A stretch of 64,000 bases of DNA, from positions 744,001 through 808,000 of the forward strand of contig NZ_JBDFMM010000001.1 of NCBI RefSeq assembly GCF_047238265.1, written 5' to 3'. The notes under the pieces were generated by a model. The model was not told the origin of the DNA and ran no database searches. It worked only from the letters and a program-made list of their open reading frames with translations. The number at the start of each line of letters is the position of its first letter. Within the stretch, counting starts at the first letter, position 1. The stretch comes from Paenibacillus_F sp047238265. Lineage in GTDB: Bacteria > Bacillota > Bacilli > Paenibacillales > NBRC-103111. A program made the translations under genes and the position numbers. Positions 42,099-51,354 of the stretch are shown piece after piece.

Positions 42099-43608
42099 AT
42101 GGCTAACGAGGAAAGGGACCGGCTTGAAGGGTACAGGTATAATCTTCCGTTTTTTGAACATTTACATAAAGAGCTGCAGAATGCGGCGGGAATGTCCCGG
42201 AACCCGGCTGGCGAGGACGCACCTGGGGAGGGGGACGGCCATCCGGGAGCTGAGACCGTACCCTCCGGGACGGCCCGCCCTGAACGGATGCTTAACCCGC
42301 ACACGGACAACCTGCTCCGCCGGATAGAAGAGCGCATTGCCCTGCTGGATAAGGTGAGGGAATGCTCGGATGATCTCGTTCCGCTCATCGGTGAAGAGCC
42401 TCCGGGCATGCGGGAAGAGCTGGCCGCCCTGGGCGAATCCGGGTACGGGAATTTGACGGAAACTCTGCTTCGGCCGGGCCGGGCGACAATATCGGTCGTC
42501 ATTCCCGTCTTGAATGAAGAGCGGTGCATCACGCGGTGCCTGGACAGTATCCGGGGGCTGGCCGACGAGATCATCGTCCTGGATACGGGCTCGACCGACG
42601 GCACTGTCGATTTGATCCGCGGCGATTACCCGCATGTCCGGATCGAATTTGCGGAATGGCAGGACGATTTTGCCGGAATCCGCAACCGGCTGAACGATCT
42701 GGCGGCCGGAGACTGGATCTTCCAGTTGGATGCGGATGAGGCACTGATCGGCGATGGAGCGGAGCTTAGAGCTTTTCTGCAGTCTGTTCGATGATTGTCC
42801 GGCCGAAGCGCTTGTCGTTTCGCCCAAAATCATCAACCATGACGGCGGGGAATTGACGCTGACCCGCCGAATTTTCCGCCGTGAAGACGGGCTTCGCTAT
42901 TACGGGGTCATTCATGAAGACCTGCGTAAGGAGATGGACGAAAGAGGCGGGGATCTGCGGCATCTAATGACGGAATTCACTCTGTCGCATGACGGGTACG
43001 AGCCTCAGGTGGTGAAGGCGAAGAACAAGCACGAGCGCAATATCCGCCTGGAAGAGCAAATGGTGGCGAGAGAGCCGGACAACATCCGGTGGCACTACTT
43101 TCTTGCACGGGAGAAGCAGGAAGCGGGGTACCCCGATCACGAAATCGTGGAGGGAATCCGCACCGGACTCCAGCTTCGGGGAACGCGTACGGAGCCGGAT
43201 CATTTTCATCTGCGCAGTCTGCTGCTGCTTGCCGGTATCCTGGACAGCCGGCCTCAATATAACGAGCCGCTGAATGCCTTGGCGGAAGAAATCAACGCGC
43301 TTTATCCCGAATGCACCGACGGACTGTATTATCTGCTGCTGCATGAGTATACGGACGGGATGGGGAATCTGGTGACCCGGGCCGAGTCGGGGCTGAACCG
43401 GCTGAAGCTGCTGGAGAATCCGTATTCCCTGCTGCATCCGAGGAGCGATCATGTCATCCAACTGCTCGGGGAGATGTTTATGGCGGCCGGACAGTACAAG
43501 CGCGCCTTCCATCTTTACTCCACGATCTCTGACGAAAGAATTCTCCAAAATCTCCGGAAAAGACTGGGCGGCCTGCAGGACGAAATAGCCGCTTTTCTGG
43601 AAGGATGA
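42099..43608 (+). pseudogene. SunS-like GT2 glycosyltransferase with a +1 frame break
   Basis: Two overlapping frames together encode one protein of about 502 residues. The first (42099 to a stop at 42792-42794) holds a helical N-terminus and a GT2 domain with ISVVIPVLNEERCITRCLDS, EIIVLDTGSTDGTV and the metal site DAD (211-213). The second, from 42784 to 43608, continues with GLRYYGVIHEDL and a TPR-like helical region. The order and motifs follow SunS, with an N-terminal extension of about 80 residues. The break is one extra T at 42783, directly after CTGCAG. It may be real decay, a sequencing error or recoding. The ATG at 42099 follows GAGGAG by 7 bases. Confidence 0.8.
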
Positions 43609-43639
43609 CGGGGCGTCTCCGCAAAAGGTTTCTGCGCCG

Positions 43640-43672
43640 CGGCCCGGCTGGCGGCACGGGGCCTTTTTTTGT
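43640..43672 (+). terminator. Terminator after the SunS-like gene
   Basis: GGCCCG with CGGGGCC and seven Ts. Confidence 0.75.
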
Positions 43673-43786
43673 ATAACGAATCTTACTCTTGTAGGCAGGC
43701 TCTCCCCTCTGGGATAATGGAATTATGTGGAGTACCGCGGAACAGGCGGGCTTGTATTCAGGATGAACAAGAGAGGGAGAGCCATC

Positions 43787-45235
43787 ATGAGTTTATTTAC
43801 GGAAGCGACCATTACGGAGCTGCAGCATGCTATGGAGCAGGGGGAATGCACGTCCTTCGAGCTGGTCGGGTATTATATGGAACGGATTGCGGCATTCGAC
43901 CGGCAGGGGCCCGGCATTAATTCCGTTCTGGAGCTGAATCCGGACGCCCTGCATCTGGCGGAAGCGGCAGACGCCCAAAGGCGGCTCGGTCAAGTCCGGG
44001 GTCCGCTTCACGGCATTCCCGTTCTGCTCAAGGACAATATTCAGACGGCGGATAACATGCACACAAGCGCGGGTTCCATCGCGCTCAAGGATCATTACGC
44101 CCGGGAAGACGCTTTCCTTGTCAAAAAGCTGAGAGAAGCCGGGGCGATTATCCTCGGCAAAGCGAACATGACGGAGTGGGCCAATTTCATGGCCGATGAC
44201 ATGGTTTCGGGCTACAGCTCCCGCGGGGGCCAGGTGCTCAATCCTTACGGGGCGGACCTGTTCGCCGGAGGATCGAGCACGGGGAGCGGCGCTGCCGTCG
44301 CCATCGACGTGACAACCGCGGCCGTCGGAACCGAGACGTCGGGCTCCATTCTCAGCCCGGCGATCCACAACTCCGTCGTCGGCATCAAGCCGACGCTGGG
44401 CCGCATTTCGCGCAGCGGGATCATCCCGCTCGCGCACAGCCAGGACACCGCCGGACCGATGGCCCGGACGGTGGCGGACGCCGCCGCGCTGCTGGGCGTG
44501 CTCTGCGGGTACGACCCGCGGGATGCGGTGACGGGCAGCGCGGCCGGTCTGGAAGAGCCGGACTTTACCGTTCATCTGGATAAGGACGGTTTGAAAGGCG
44601 CGCGGATCGGCGTTCCGCGCAGCGAGCACCTGGACCCGCTCACCGATGAAGAGCGGGAGCTTTTCGAAAGCCTCCTGGGGGAAATCCGGGAGGCGGGAGC
44701 GGTCATCGTCGATCCGGTGGAGATCCCTTCGCTGGAGGAGCTGTCCGGGCACCGCTCGGAGGTGCTTTTTTACGAGTTTAAGGCGGACATCAATGCGTAT
44801 CTGGCGAGGCTTCCGGAAGGATTGCCGGTGCACACGCTGCAGGAGCTTATCGCCTTTAACGAGGCACACGCGGACGAAGCGCTGAAGTACGGCCAGGGGG
44901 TGCTGATCCGTTCGGAAGCCACATCGGGCAGGCTGACCGAACCCGAGTATCTGCTGCACCGGCTGGCCGATCTCCGGCTGTCTCGTACAGAAGGGATCGA
45001 CTTCGCGATGCAGACGCATCAGCTCGATGCGCTTCTGTTCCCGAACACGGCGGGCGACGATATCGCGGCCAAAGCCGGCTATCCTTCCATCGCCGTGCCG
45101 GGAGGCTACTTAAAGAGCGGGATGCCTTTCGGCGTGATGTTCACGGGAGGAGCTTTTGCGGAGCCGGTGCTCATCAAGCTGGCTTACGCCTTCGAGCAGC
45201 TTCGCCCAAGGCGCAAGCCTCCGGTTCTGGAGTAG
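43787..45235 (+). CDS. Amidase signature family enzyme
   Basis: A 482-residue amidase with the Ser-cisSer-Lys triad region: LLKDNIQTADNMHTSAGS with the catalytic lysine, AGGSSTGSGAAVA, and GTETSGSILSPA with the nucleophile serine. Such enzymes hydrolyse amides or aryl-acyl amides; the gatA partners gatB and gatC are absent, so it is not the tRNA amidotransferase. The ATG at 43787 follows GAGGGAG. A possible promoter, TTGTAG and GATAAT at 18 bases, lies near 43690-43720, so it is probably not part of the bacteriocin transcript. Substrate unknown. Confidence 0.88.
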   Translation: MSLFTEATITELQHAMEQGECTSFELVGYYMERIAAFDRQGPGINSVLELNPDALHLAEAADAQRRLGQVRGPLHGIPVLLKDNIQTADNMHTSAGSIALKDHYAREDAFLVKKLREAGAIILGKANMTEWANFMADDMVSGYSSRGGQVLNPYGADLFAGGSSTGSGAAVAIDVTTAAVGTETSGSILSPAIHNSVVGIKPTLGRISRSGIIPLAHSQDTAGPMARTVADAAALLGVLCGYDPRDAVTGSAAGLEEPDFTVHLDKDGLKGARIGVPRSEHLDPLTDEERELFESLLGEIREAGAVIVDPVEIPSLEELSGHRSEVLFYEFKADINAYLARLPEGLPVHTLQELIAFNEAHADEALKYGQGVLIRSEATSGRLTEPEYLLHRLADLRLSRTEGIDFAMQTHQLDALLFPNTAGDDIAAKAGYPSIAVPGGYLKSGMPFGVMFTGGAFAEPVLIKLAYAFEQLRPRRKPPVLE

Positions 45236-45435
45236 CGCTCACGCAGGAAACTGCCCGAGCCGCCGGACTCTCCGGGCTGTACGAAGCTCCGGACGCGTGC
45301 GGGTGCTCAGCGTTACATGACGGTGGTCAACCGCCGGATTATCCGTGGGGCTGGCTTATCGCTTTATACAAACGGCGGGAGGCTTCCGCCCTTAGGCATA
45401 CTAATCCGGCGCTTGCTTCACACACCGCAAACAAA

Positions 45436-45470
45436 CAAAACCCCCGCGTTAATCCGCGGGGGTTTCTATT
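45436..45470. terminator. Terminator at the end of the GT2-TPR gene
   Basis: CCCCCGCG and CGCGGGGG arms with a T-rich tail on both strands. The minus-strand gene stop codon lies in its loop. Confidence 0.82.
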
Positions 45471-46544
45471 TTTTGGGACAGCACGCCTTCCAGATAGGCT
45501 TTGTTGGCCAGAGCCTGGCGATCGCCGGGGCGGTACTCCAGCACAGTCTCGTTGTGCCGGTGCGCCAGCTCATGCTCGCCCAGCCGGTCATAACAGACGC
45601 ACAGTCTGCAGATGCGGGAGCCAGGTCGAGCAGGCGACATGAGTCAGCGCCCACGAATCCGTGTGCTTCCCGGCCTGCAAAGCGGCCTCATACCAGTAAG
45701 CGGCGGTGCGGTAGTCCCCTTTTCGTAAGAAGACGTAGCCCAGCCGGCAGCAAAATTCCGCGCGCGGGCTTGCGTAGAGGAACGAGCGAAACACGCTGTC
45801 CAGCTCCCGCTTCTCGTCTCCGAGTGCGTGAAAACAGTCCGCCAGCCTGCCGCATGCGGAGATGTTGTCCTCGATCCAGCCGTTTCCGGTGCCAAGAAAC
45901 TCTTCGTAATAATGGATGGCCCGGTTGTATAGCCGGTGGTCTTTCAATTCATTCGCGAAATAAAACAAATCCCGCGGAGAGAAGGTTTCCCCCTGGGCCA
46001 GCCGGTTTTCATAGATGCGCAGGTTGCGGCCGCTCTCGTGGTGCAGGGCCCTGTGGGTTACGGCGATATCTGACGTCCGGACGTTCCCGCGTACCTCCAG
46101 ATATTCATGTACGGGCCCGTGCCAGAGAAAGCCGCGGCTTCTCTTGACGAGCCTGTTCCGCCTTATGCTGGCGGAAACTTGGCCGAATTCGTCAAAAGCG
46201 AGGTTATAATTCATATTCACCGCGTCCACGGAGGAATCGAGGGTTCTTTTGAGCGCGGCGAACTTGATCCGGTCCGGTTCTTCCAATACATCGTCCGCGT
46301 CCAGCCAGAGGATATACTCATTTTTAGCTAAACTGAACGAATAATTGCGGGCGGCGGCGAAGTCGTCGATCCACCGGAAATGATAGATGCGGTCCGTATA
46401 TTCCCGTACGATGGAGACTGTCCTGTCTGTGGAGCCCGTATCTACGATGATGATCTCGTCGGCGAGATCCGCCACGGATTGAAGGCAGCGCCCGATGTGG
46501 TCTTCCTCGTTCTTCACGATCATGCAAAGGCTGATGGTAGGCAA
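45449..46544 (-). pseudogene. GT2-TPR glycosyltransferase with a +1 frame break
   Basis: A family 2 glycosyltransferase with a TPR-like C-terminus. The frame from 46544 (TTG start after GGGAGGG) encodes SLCMIVKNEEDHIGRCLQS, EIIIVDTGSTDRTV, the DAD metal site (WLDADD) and HGPVHEYLEV. It breaks after WLPHLQ: an extra A on the minus strand (plus position 45605) directly after CTGCAG. The following frame resumes with LCVCYDRLGEHELAHRH and the last TPR to a stop at 45449, giving about 364 residues. Such proteins glycosylate flagellin, S-layer or peptides. As annotated the gene is split; its sequence is otherwise intact. Confidence 0.8.
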
Positions 46545-46718
46545 AACAATCCCTCCCGAAGGTTGCTTACAGCATCCTATTCAGCTTGGAGGAAGGGGTG
46601 ACGGGCTGTCCGCCTGCCGGGGCAGATGACGGCGTTCGCGGGAAAAGGGACGCGGGAGATAAAAGAGCCGCTGGACCCGGCGGTTCGGGTTTAGATCAGT
46701 GCAAGGGGAGCGGCCCCC

Positions 46719-46825
46719 CAACCGAACCGGGAATTCGAACTCGAACCCAACAGGAACCCAAACCAAACCGGACCCCGAATCAAACAGAACCGCGCAACGA
46801 ACCCGACCCCGAACCAAACCGCAAT
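46719..46825. repeat. Degenerate GAACC-type low-complexity tract
   Basis: About 107 bases built from irregular units of the type AACC/GAACC/CCAAACC; the minus strand is correspondingly rich in GGTT and GGG runs. It lies just after the end of the FadR-type gene, in what would be its 3' untranslated region. No convincing gene covers it. Confidence 0.7.
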
Positions 46826-46838
46826 CCGATAAACAGGC

Positions 46839-47570
46839 TTACCGGGACGGAGCCTGGGCGCCTTTTTCGCCGAGCACCTGCTCTACCTTGGTGATGTGCT
46901 GCTCCATCCGTGCCGAAGCATCCTGGGGCTGCCGGGAGCATATAGCGTCGAAAATGGCCTGGTGCTCGCGCAGCAGACGTTCCGCCGACGAGCGCTCGGC
47001 GTAAAACCAGAGCGCCCGCGTGTCTTTCATGCTGTCGTGCAGCTTCTGCGAAAGCGACGCCATCAGATCGGCCAGCACGGGATTGTGCGTAGCGGCCGCG
47101 ATCTGCTCATGGAAGCGGACATCCGCCTGCTCGCTCAGAGCTTCGTCGCCGAGATGCTCCTCCATGCTGCGCAGGGTGTCCGCGAGCGCGGCGAGATCGT
47201 CCTCCGTCCGGCTGACGGCGGCAAGAGAAGCGCAGCCGGTCTCCAGCACCCGCCGGACTTCCAGGATGTGCCGCAGCGATTCGGCCCGGCCGACCCATTC
47301 GGGGTGCAGCAGACCCGGGTGCGGGGGCTCGGTGGGAAGTGCCTTGACGAAGGTGCCGCCGCCCTGCCGGATATCGAGCAGGCCCATAGCTTTCAGAACG
47401 CTGAGCGCTTCACGGATCGTGGAGCGGCCCACACCGTATTGCGCGGCAAGGTCCACTACGGAAGAGAGGCGGTCGCCGACTGCAAGCTTCCCTTCCTCAA
47501 GCTGTTTCCGGAGATCGTTCAATACCCATTCGTGACTTTTAAGCGGCCGTCCGTTTGTATGTATATCCAT
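46839..47570 (-). CDS. GntR family regulator, FadR subfamily
   Basis: A 243-residue regulator with an N-terminal winged helix (LSSVVDLAAQYGVGRSTIREALSVLKAMGL, split by the recognition turn) and a C-terminal FCD helical domain with the metal-binding histidines (FHEQI, EHQAI, HI). It is divergent from glcD-glcF and should control that operon in response to a hydroxy acid such as glycolate or lactate. The shared 200-base region contains the palindrome TCATCAGATGA (47650-47660). The ATG at 47570 has only a weak upstream site. Confidence 0.87.
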   Translation of the reverse strand: MDIHTNGRPLKSHEWVLNDLRKQLEEGKLAVGDRLSSVVDLAAQYGVGRSTIREALSVLKAMGLLDIRQGGGTFVKALPTEPPHPGLLHPEWVGRAESLRHILEVRRVLETGCASLAAVSRTEDDLAALADTLRSMEEHLGDEALSEQADVRFHEQIAAATHNPVLADLMASLSQKLHDSMKDTRALWFYAERSSAERLLREHQAIFDAICSRQPQDASARMEQHITKVEQVLGEKGAQAPSR

Positions 47571-47649
47571 ATGTTAAGCCCCCATAGAAAAAATTTATTT
47601 TCCGTCTTCCGGTCGATTAATTTTAGTGTATACTTAATTGTAAATAAAG

Positions 47650-47660
47650 TCATCAGATGA
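47650..47660. promoter_or_regulatory. Possible operator of the FadR-type regulator
   Basis: TCATCAGATGA is a perfect 11-bp palindrome overlapping ATCAG-ATGAC-CTGAT, located midway between the divergent regulator and glcD. Assignment is by position and symmetry only. Confidence 0.45.
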
Positions 47661-47772
47661 CCTGATCTATTATCCGGAATTTTAGTTTATTTAAACGATA
47701 TCTTTCAGGCGACCCGCCTGGAAATGAGGACGGTTTCAAGAGCGGGCCGATTTTGTAAAAGGGGTGCTGAAT

Positions 47773-49188
47773 TTGCTGAATGAACAAGTCAGACAAAAGT
47801 TGATCGCCATTGCGGGCGAGGAAGGGTTCAAAGACGATCCCCAGTCGCTCGTGACCCATTCCTACGACGGGACGCCGATGCTCCAGTCGCTGCCGGACGG
47901 CGTGATTTATCCGGCCGATACCGCTCAGGTGTCGGAAATTATGAAAGTGCTGAACGAACACCGGGTGCCGCTTATCAGCCGCGGTTCGGGTACGAATTTG
48001 TGCGGGGGAACCGTGCCTGTGCAGGGCGGAGTCGTCATGGTGATGCACCGGATGAACCGCATTCTGGAGGTGGATCTGGAAAATTTGACGGCTGTGGTGC
48101 AGCCGGGCTTGAATACGAAGCAGTTTATTACCCATGTGGAGTCTTTGGGGCTTTTTTACCCGCCGGACCCGAGTTCCATGTCCATCTCCACGATCGGCGG
48201 CAACATTGCCGAATGCTCGGGCGGGCTGCGCGGTTTGAAATACGGCACGACGAAAGATTACGTCATCGGCCTTGAAGCGGTTCTACCGAACGGGGAAATT
48301 ATCCGCACAGGCGGCAAGCTGATGAAAGACGTGGCGGGCTATGACCTCACGAAGCTGCTCGTCGGATCGGAAGGGACGCTGGCCGTTATTACGGAAGCGA
48401 CTTTGAAGCTGATTCCTCCGCCGAAGGCGAAAAAGACGATGCTGGCGATGTACAAAGATTTGTACGGGGCGGCGCGCACCGTTTCGAAAATTATCGAGAA
48501 CCGGATCATTCCGGCCACGCTTGAATTTCTCGACAATCCCACGATCCGGGTAGTCGATGATTTCGCCAAGCTGGGGCTGCCGCTCGATATGGAAGCGATT
48601 CTGCTGATCGAGCAGGATGGCGACCCCGCCACGGTGGAGCGGGATATCGCGCTGATCGAGAACATATGCCGGAGCGAAAACGCGGCCCGCATCGCCGTCG
48701 CGGCGGACGAAGAGGAAGCGTTGAAGCTGCTGACGGCAAGACGCAGCGCATTCACTGCGCTTGCAAGGCTGCGTCCGACGACGATACTGGAAGATGCGAC
48801 GGTGCCCCGTTCCAAAATCGCCGACATGGTGATGGAGATCAACCGGATCGCGAAGAAGCATAACGTCACCATCTGTACGTTCGGCCATGCGGGTGACGGA
48901 AACCTTCATCCGACGGCGACGACCGATGCGCGCGATCCGGAGGAGGTCCACCGGGTGGAGGCCGCTTTCGAGGAAATTTTTGAAGCGGCGATCAAGCTCG
49001 GGGGCACGATTACCGGGGAACACGGAGTCGGCCTGGTCAAAGCCCCTTTCCTGGAGTGGAAAGTAGGCGCGGCGGGCATAGAGGTTATGAAGGGGATCAA
49101 GCAGGCGTTCGATCCGCTTAACCTGCTCAATCCCGGTAAAGTTTTCGCCAAAGAATCGCGTAAAAGGGTGGTGATCGACCGTGGCTGA
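47773..49188 (+). CDS. glcD: Glycolate/lactate oxidase FAD subunit GlcD
   Basis: A 471-residue FAD-linked oxidase that oxidises glycolate or D-lactate. The PCMH FAD-binding domain has PLISRGSGTNLCGG near residue 70 and SISTIGGNIAECSGGLRGLKYG near 140. The C-terminal cap has GHAGDGNLHP and GEHGVGLVK. The start is taken as TTG 47773, 8 bases after AAAAGGGG; GTG 47764 overlaps that site. It overlaps glcF by 8 bases. Electrons would pass to the iron-sulfur subunit GlcF. Confidence 0.92.
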   Translation: MLNEQVRQKLIAIAGEEGFKDDPQSLVTHSYDGTPMLQSLPDGVIYPADTAQVSEIMKVLNEHRVPLISRGSGTNLCGGTVPVQGGVVMVMHRMNRILEVDLENLTAVVQPGLNTKQFITHVESLGLFYPPDPSSMSISTIGGNIAECSGGLRGLKYGTTKDYVIGLEAVLPNGEIIRTGGKLMKDVAGYDLTKLLVGSEGTLAVITEATLKLIPPPKAKKTMLAMYKDLYGAARTVSKIIENRIIPATLEFLDNPTIRVVDDFAKLGLPLDMEAILLIEQDGDPATVERDIALIENICRSENAARIAVAADEEEALKLLTARRSAFTALARLRPTTILEDATVPRSKIADMVMEINRIAKKHNVTICTFGHAGDGNLHPTATTDARDPEEVHRVEAAFEEIFEAAIKLGGTITGEHGVGLVKAPFLEWKVGAAGIEVMKGIKQAFDPLNLLNPGKVFAKESRKRVVIDRG

Positions 49189-50938
49189 GAAAACGGCATG
49201 CACCACGAGCAATCCGCTGGCACAGAAGCTGAAGCTCCGCCTGGACGAAGATCAACTGACCAACTGCATGCGCTGCGGCTTCTGCCTGCCGGCCTGCCCG
49301 ACGTTCCGCGAAACGGGTATCGAGGCGGAATCCCCGCGCGGCCGTATCGCGCTTATGAAGGCGGTCGCCGACGGGATTATGGCTCCGGACGCCGCATTCG
49401 AAGAGCAGATGAACCACTGCCTGGGCTGCCGGGCCTGTGAGCCGGCCTGCCCGGCCGACGTGAAGTACGGGCAGCTTATCGAGCAGGCGCGCGATGCGAT
49501 TGAAGATCACACGGACAGCCACCGCGGCTGGGTCAAGCTTGCCCGCCGCACGGCGTTCAAGGCGGTATTTCCGAAGCAGAACCGGATGAAGCTGCTCGGC
49601 GGAGCGCTTGGATTGTACCAGCGCTCGGGACTGCAGAAAATCGCGCGGGGCACCGGCATCATGAAACTCTTCCCGGATCATATGAGGGAAATGGAGCAGA
49701 TTTTGCCCGAAGCATCTTCGCGCGGCGTGATCGAGCGGATCGGGAGCTCTCATCCGGCTGTGGGAGCCAAGATCGCGACCGTGGGGCTTTTCCGAGGCTG
49801 CCTGATGGACGTTATGTTCACCGACACGAACGTTCACACGGTTGAGCTGCTTACGCAAGCGGGCTTCGAAGTGGTCATCCCCGAGACGCAGAACTGCTGC
49901 GGCGCGCTTCACGCGCACAGCGGAGAGGCGGACGGGGCGCGTTCGCTTGCCCGCGGGAACATCCGCGCCTTCCGGGAAGCCGGCGTGGATTATATCGTCT
50001 CCAACGCGGGGGGCTGCGGAGCCATCCTGGCGGAGTACGACCATCTGCTGCACGAGGACGCGCAGTGGAAGGAGGACGCGGCGTGGTTTGCCGCCCGCGT
50101 CAAGGACGTCAGCGACCTGCTCGTCAACTTCGGCCGTGTGCCGAAATTCGCCGAGCAGGGCTGGGCTCCTGCGGCAGGCGGACAGGGTGCGTCCGCGACT
50201 GGTGCCTGCACGGCTGCCGGGGGCAGCGGAGCAGTTGCGGCGCAGGCCGGGGTCCTTGCCCCGCAGGCACCGGCCCCTGCGGGGCTGACGGCTGCTGACG
50301 CCACCGCAGCGCGCACGTCCGCAGGCTCGGCCGCCGCACCGGGTGCTGCCGCGTCCGCATCGGGCCGCCCTGCAGCAGCCTGCGGAGGCACATCTGCCGC
50401 TCCGGCGGACATCGGCGCCGAGCTTGCGGCCATCGACGACGCGTCCGCGCAGGCCGAAACGGCGGCGGCCTGCGCCGGAACCGCGGCTGCAGCGGCAGGC
50501 GGAGCAGCGCTGCGGGATACGCATGCGCAGCCGTCTGCCGCATGCACAGCCGGGTCGTCCACTGCCGCCTCGGCGGCCGCGCCTTCCGTGCGCATCACGT
50601 ACCAGGATTCCTGCCATCTGCGCAATGTGATGCGCTCTTCCGACGCTCCGCGCAAGCTTATGCGTCAGGTCGCGGGCGTTGAGTATGTGGAGATGTTCGA
50701 AGCCGACCGCTGCTGCGGTTCGGCGGGAATCTATAATCTGACCCAGCCGGATATGGCCAATCAGATACTGGATCACAAAATGGTCCACGCCAATGCCACG
50801 GACGCCCGGTATCTGCTGACGAGCAATCCCGGCTGCCTGCTTCAAATGAAGCTGGGCAACGAACGTCACGGGGACGGCAGTATGAAGGTCATGCATGTCG
50901 TCGATTTTCTCCATGAGCGGCTGCTCGGGGACAGATAA
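49181..50938 (+). CDS. glcF: Glycolate oxidase iron-sulfur subunit GlcF with large insert
   Basis: The iron-sulfur partner of GlcD. Two CxxCxxCxxxCP motifs (about residues 29-40 and 80-91) bind 4Fe-4S clusters, and two cysteine-rich CCG domains follow (NCCGALH near 239, RCCGSAG near 535). The usual length is about 440 residues; here it is 585 because an Ala/Gly-rich low-complexity stretch of about 140 residues (329-469, nucleotides about 50165-50587) sits between the two CCG domains. The start GTG overlaps the glcD end. A terminator follows. Quinone is the likely electron acceptor. Confidence 0.91.
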   Translation: MAEKTACTTSNPLAQKLKLRLDEDQLTNCMRCGFCLPACPTFRETGIEAESPRGRIALMKAVADGIMAPDAAFEEQMNHCLGCRACEPACPADVKYGQLIEQARDAIEDHTDSHRGWVKLARRTAFKAVFPKQNRMKLLGGALGLYQRSGLQKIARGTGIMKLFPDHMREMEQILPEASSRGVIERIGSSHPAVGAKIATVGLFRGCLMDVMFTDTNVHTVELLTQAGFEVVIPETQNCCGALHAHSGEADGARSLARGNIRAFREAGVDYIVSNAGGCGAILAEYDHLLHEDAQWKEDAAWFAARVKDVSDLLVNFGRVPKFAEQGWAPAAGGQGASATGACTAAGGSGAVAAQAGVLAPQAPAPAGLTAADATAARTSAGSAAAPGAAASASGRPAAACGGTSAAPADIGAELAAIDDASAQAETAAACAGTAAAAAGGAALRDTHAQPSAACTAGSSTAASAAAPSVRITYQDSCHLRNVMRSSDAPRKLMRQVAGVEYVEMFEADRCCGSAGIYNLTQPDMANQILDHKMVHANATDARYLLTSNPGCLLQMKLGNERHGDGSMKVMHVVDFLHERLLGDR

Positions 50939-50955
50939 GGCCGTCTGTAATTTTT

Positions 50956-50991
50956 AAACCCTTCGCTTATAAAGAAGGGTTTTTCTTTTTT
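50956..50991 (+). terminator. Terminator of glcD-glcF
   Basis: AAACCCTTC with GAAGGGTTT, then TTCTTTTTTT. Confidence 0.88.
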
Positions 50992-51109
50992 TCTGCCGCG
51001 ATTGGTTGCTTGTGATCTTTGCCGAAATGCCGCGGGCACGCTTACTTATTAATGACGTGAATGATACAATGAACCCAACATCATGAATTACTGAGGGGAG
51101 AAATAAAGG

Positions 51110-51322
51110 TTGGCATACACCCGCGGGAACTGCCGACTTAGGCTGCTGCTTCAAAAGGCCGGGATGAAACAGGCTGAATTGGCACGGAGGACGGGCTATT
51201 CGAGGCATCAGGTCTCCAATTGGGTCAACGATCGGGAGAAGATGTCTTTCGATGCGGCCGCCACAGTCGCTTTCACTCTTGACTGCCATATGGAGGAGCT
51301 TTATGAATTCCATGAAGGATGA
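51110..51322 (+). CDS. Small XRE-family DNA-binding protein
   Basis: A 70-residue protein consisting of one helix-turn-helix domain (MKQAELARRTGYSRHQVSNWVN), close to Cro/CI-type regulators. No sensor domain is present. The TTG start is 9 bases after GAGGGGAG. A -10 TACAAT with extended TGA (51062-51070) lies upstream. It is flanked by an unknown small gene. Its targets are unknown; it may act on itself or the next gene. Confidence 0.8.
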   Translation: MAYTRGNCRLRLLLQKAGMKQAELARRTGYSRHQVSNWVNDREKMSFDAAATVAFTLDCHMEELYEFHEG

Positions 51323-51354
51323 GCCTATGTCGGCTCTTCTCCGGTTATTATGTA

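Noticed and set aside
43787..45235. Glutamyl-tRNA amidotransferase subunit GatA
   Set aside because: gatB and gatC are absent and the sequence fits general amidase-family enzymes better.
46586..46894. Open frame across the GAACC tract encoding Pro/Asn/Glu repeats
   Set aside because: The protein reflects the low-complexity DNA, overlaps the end of the FadR-type gene and has no start signal.
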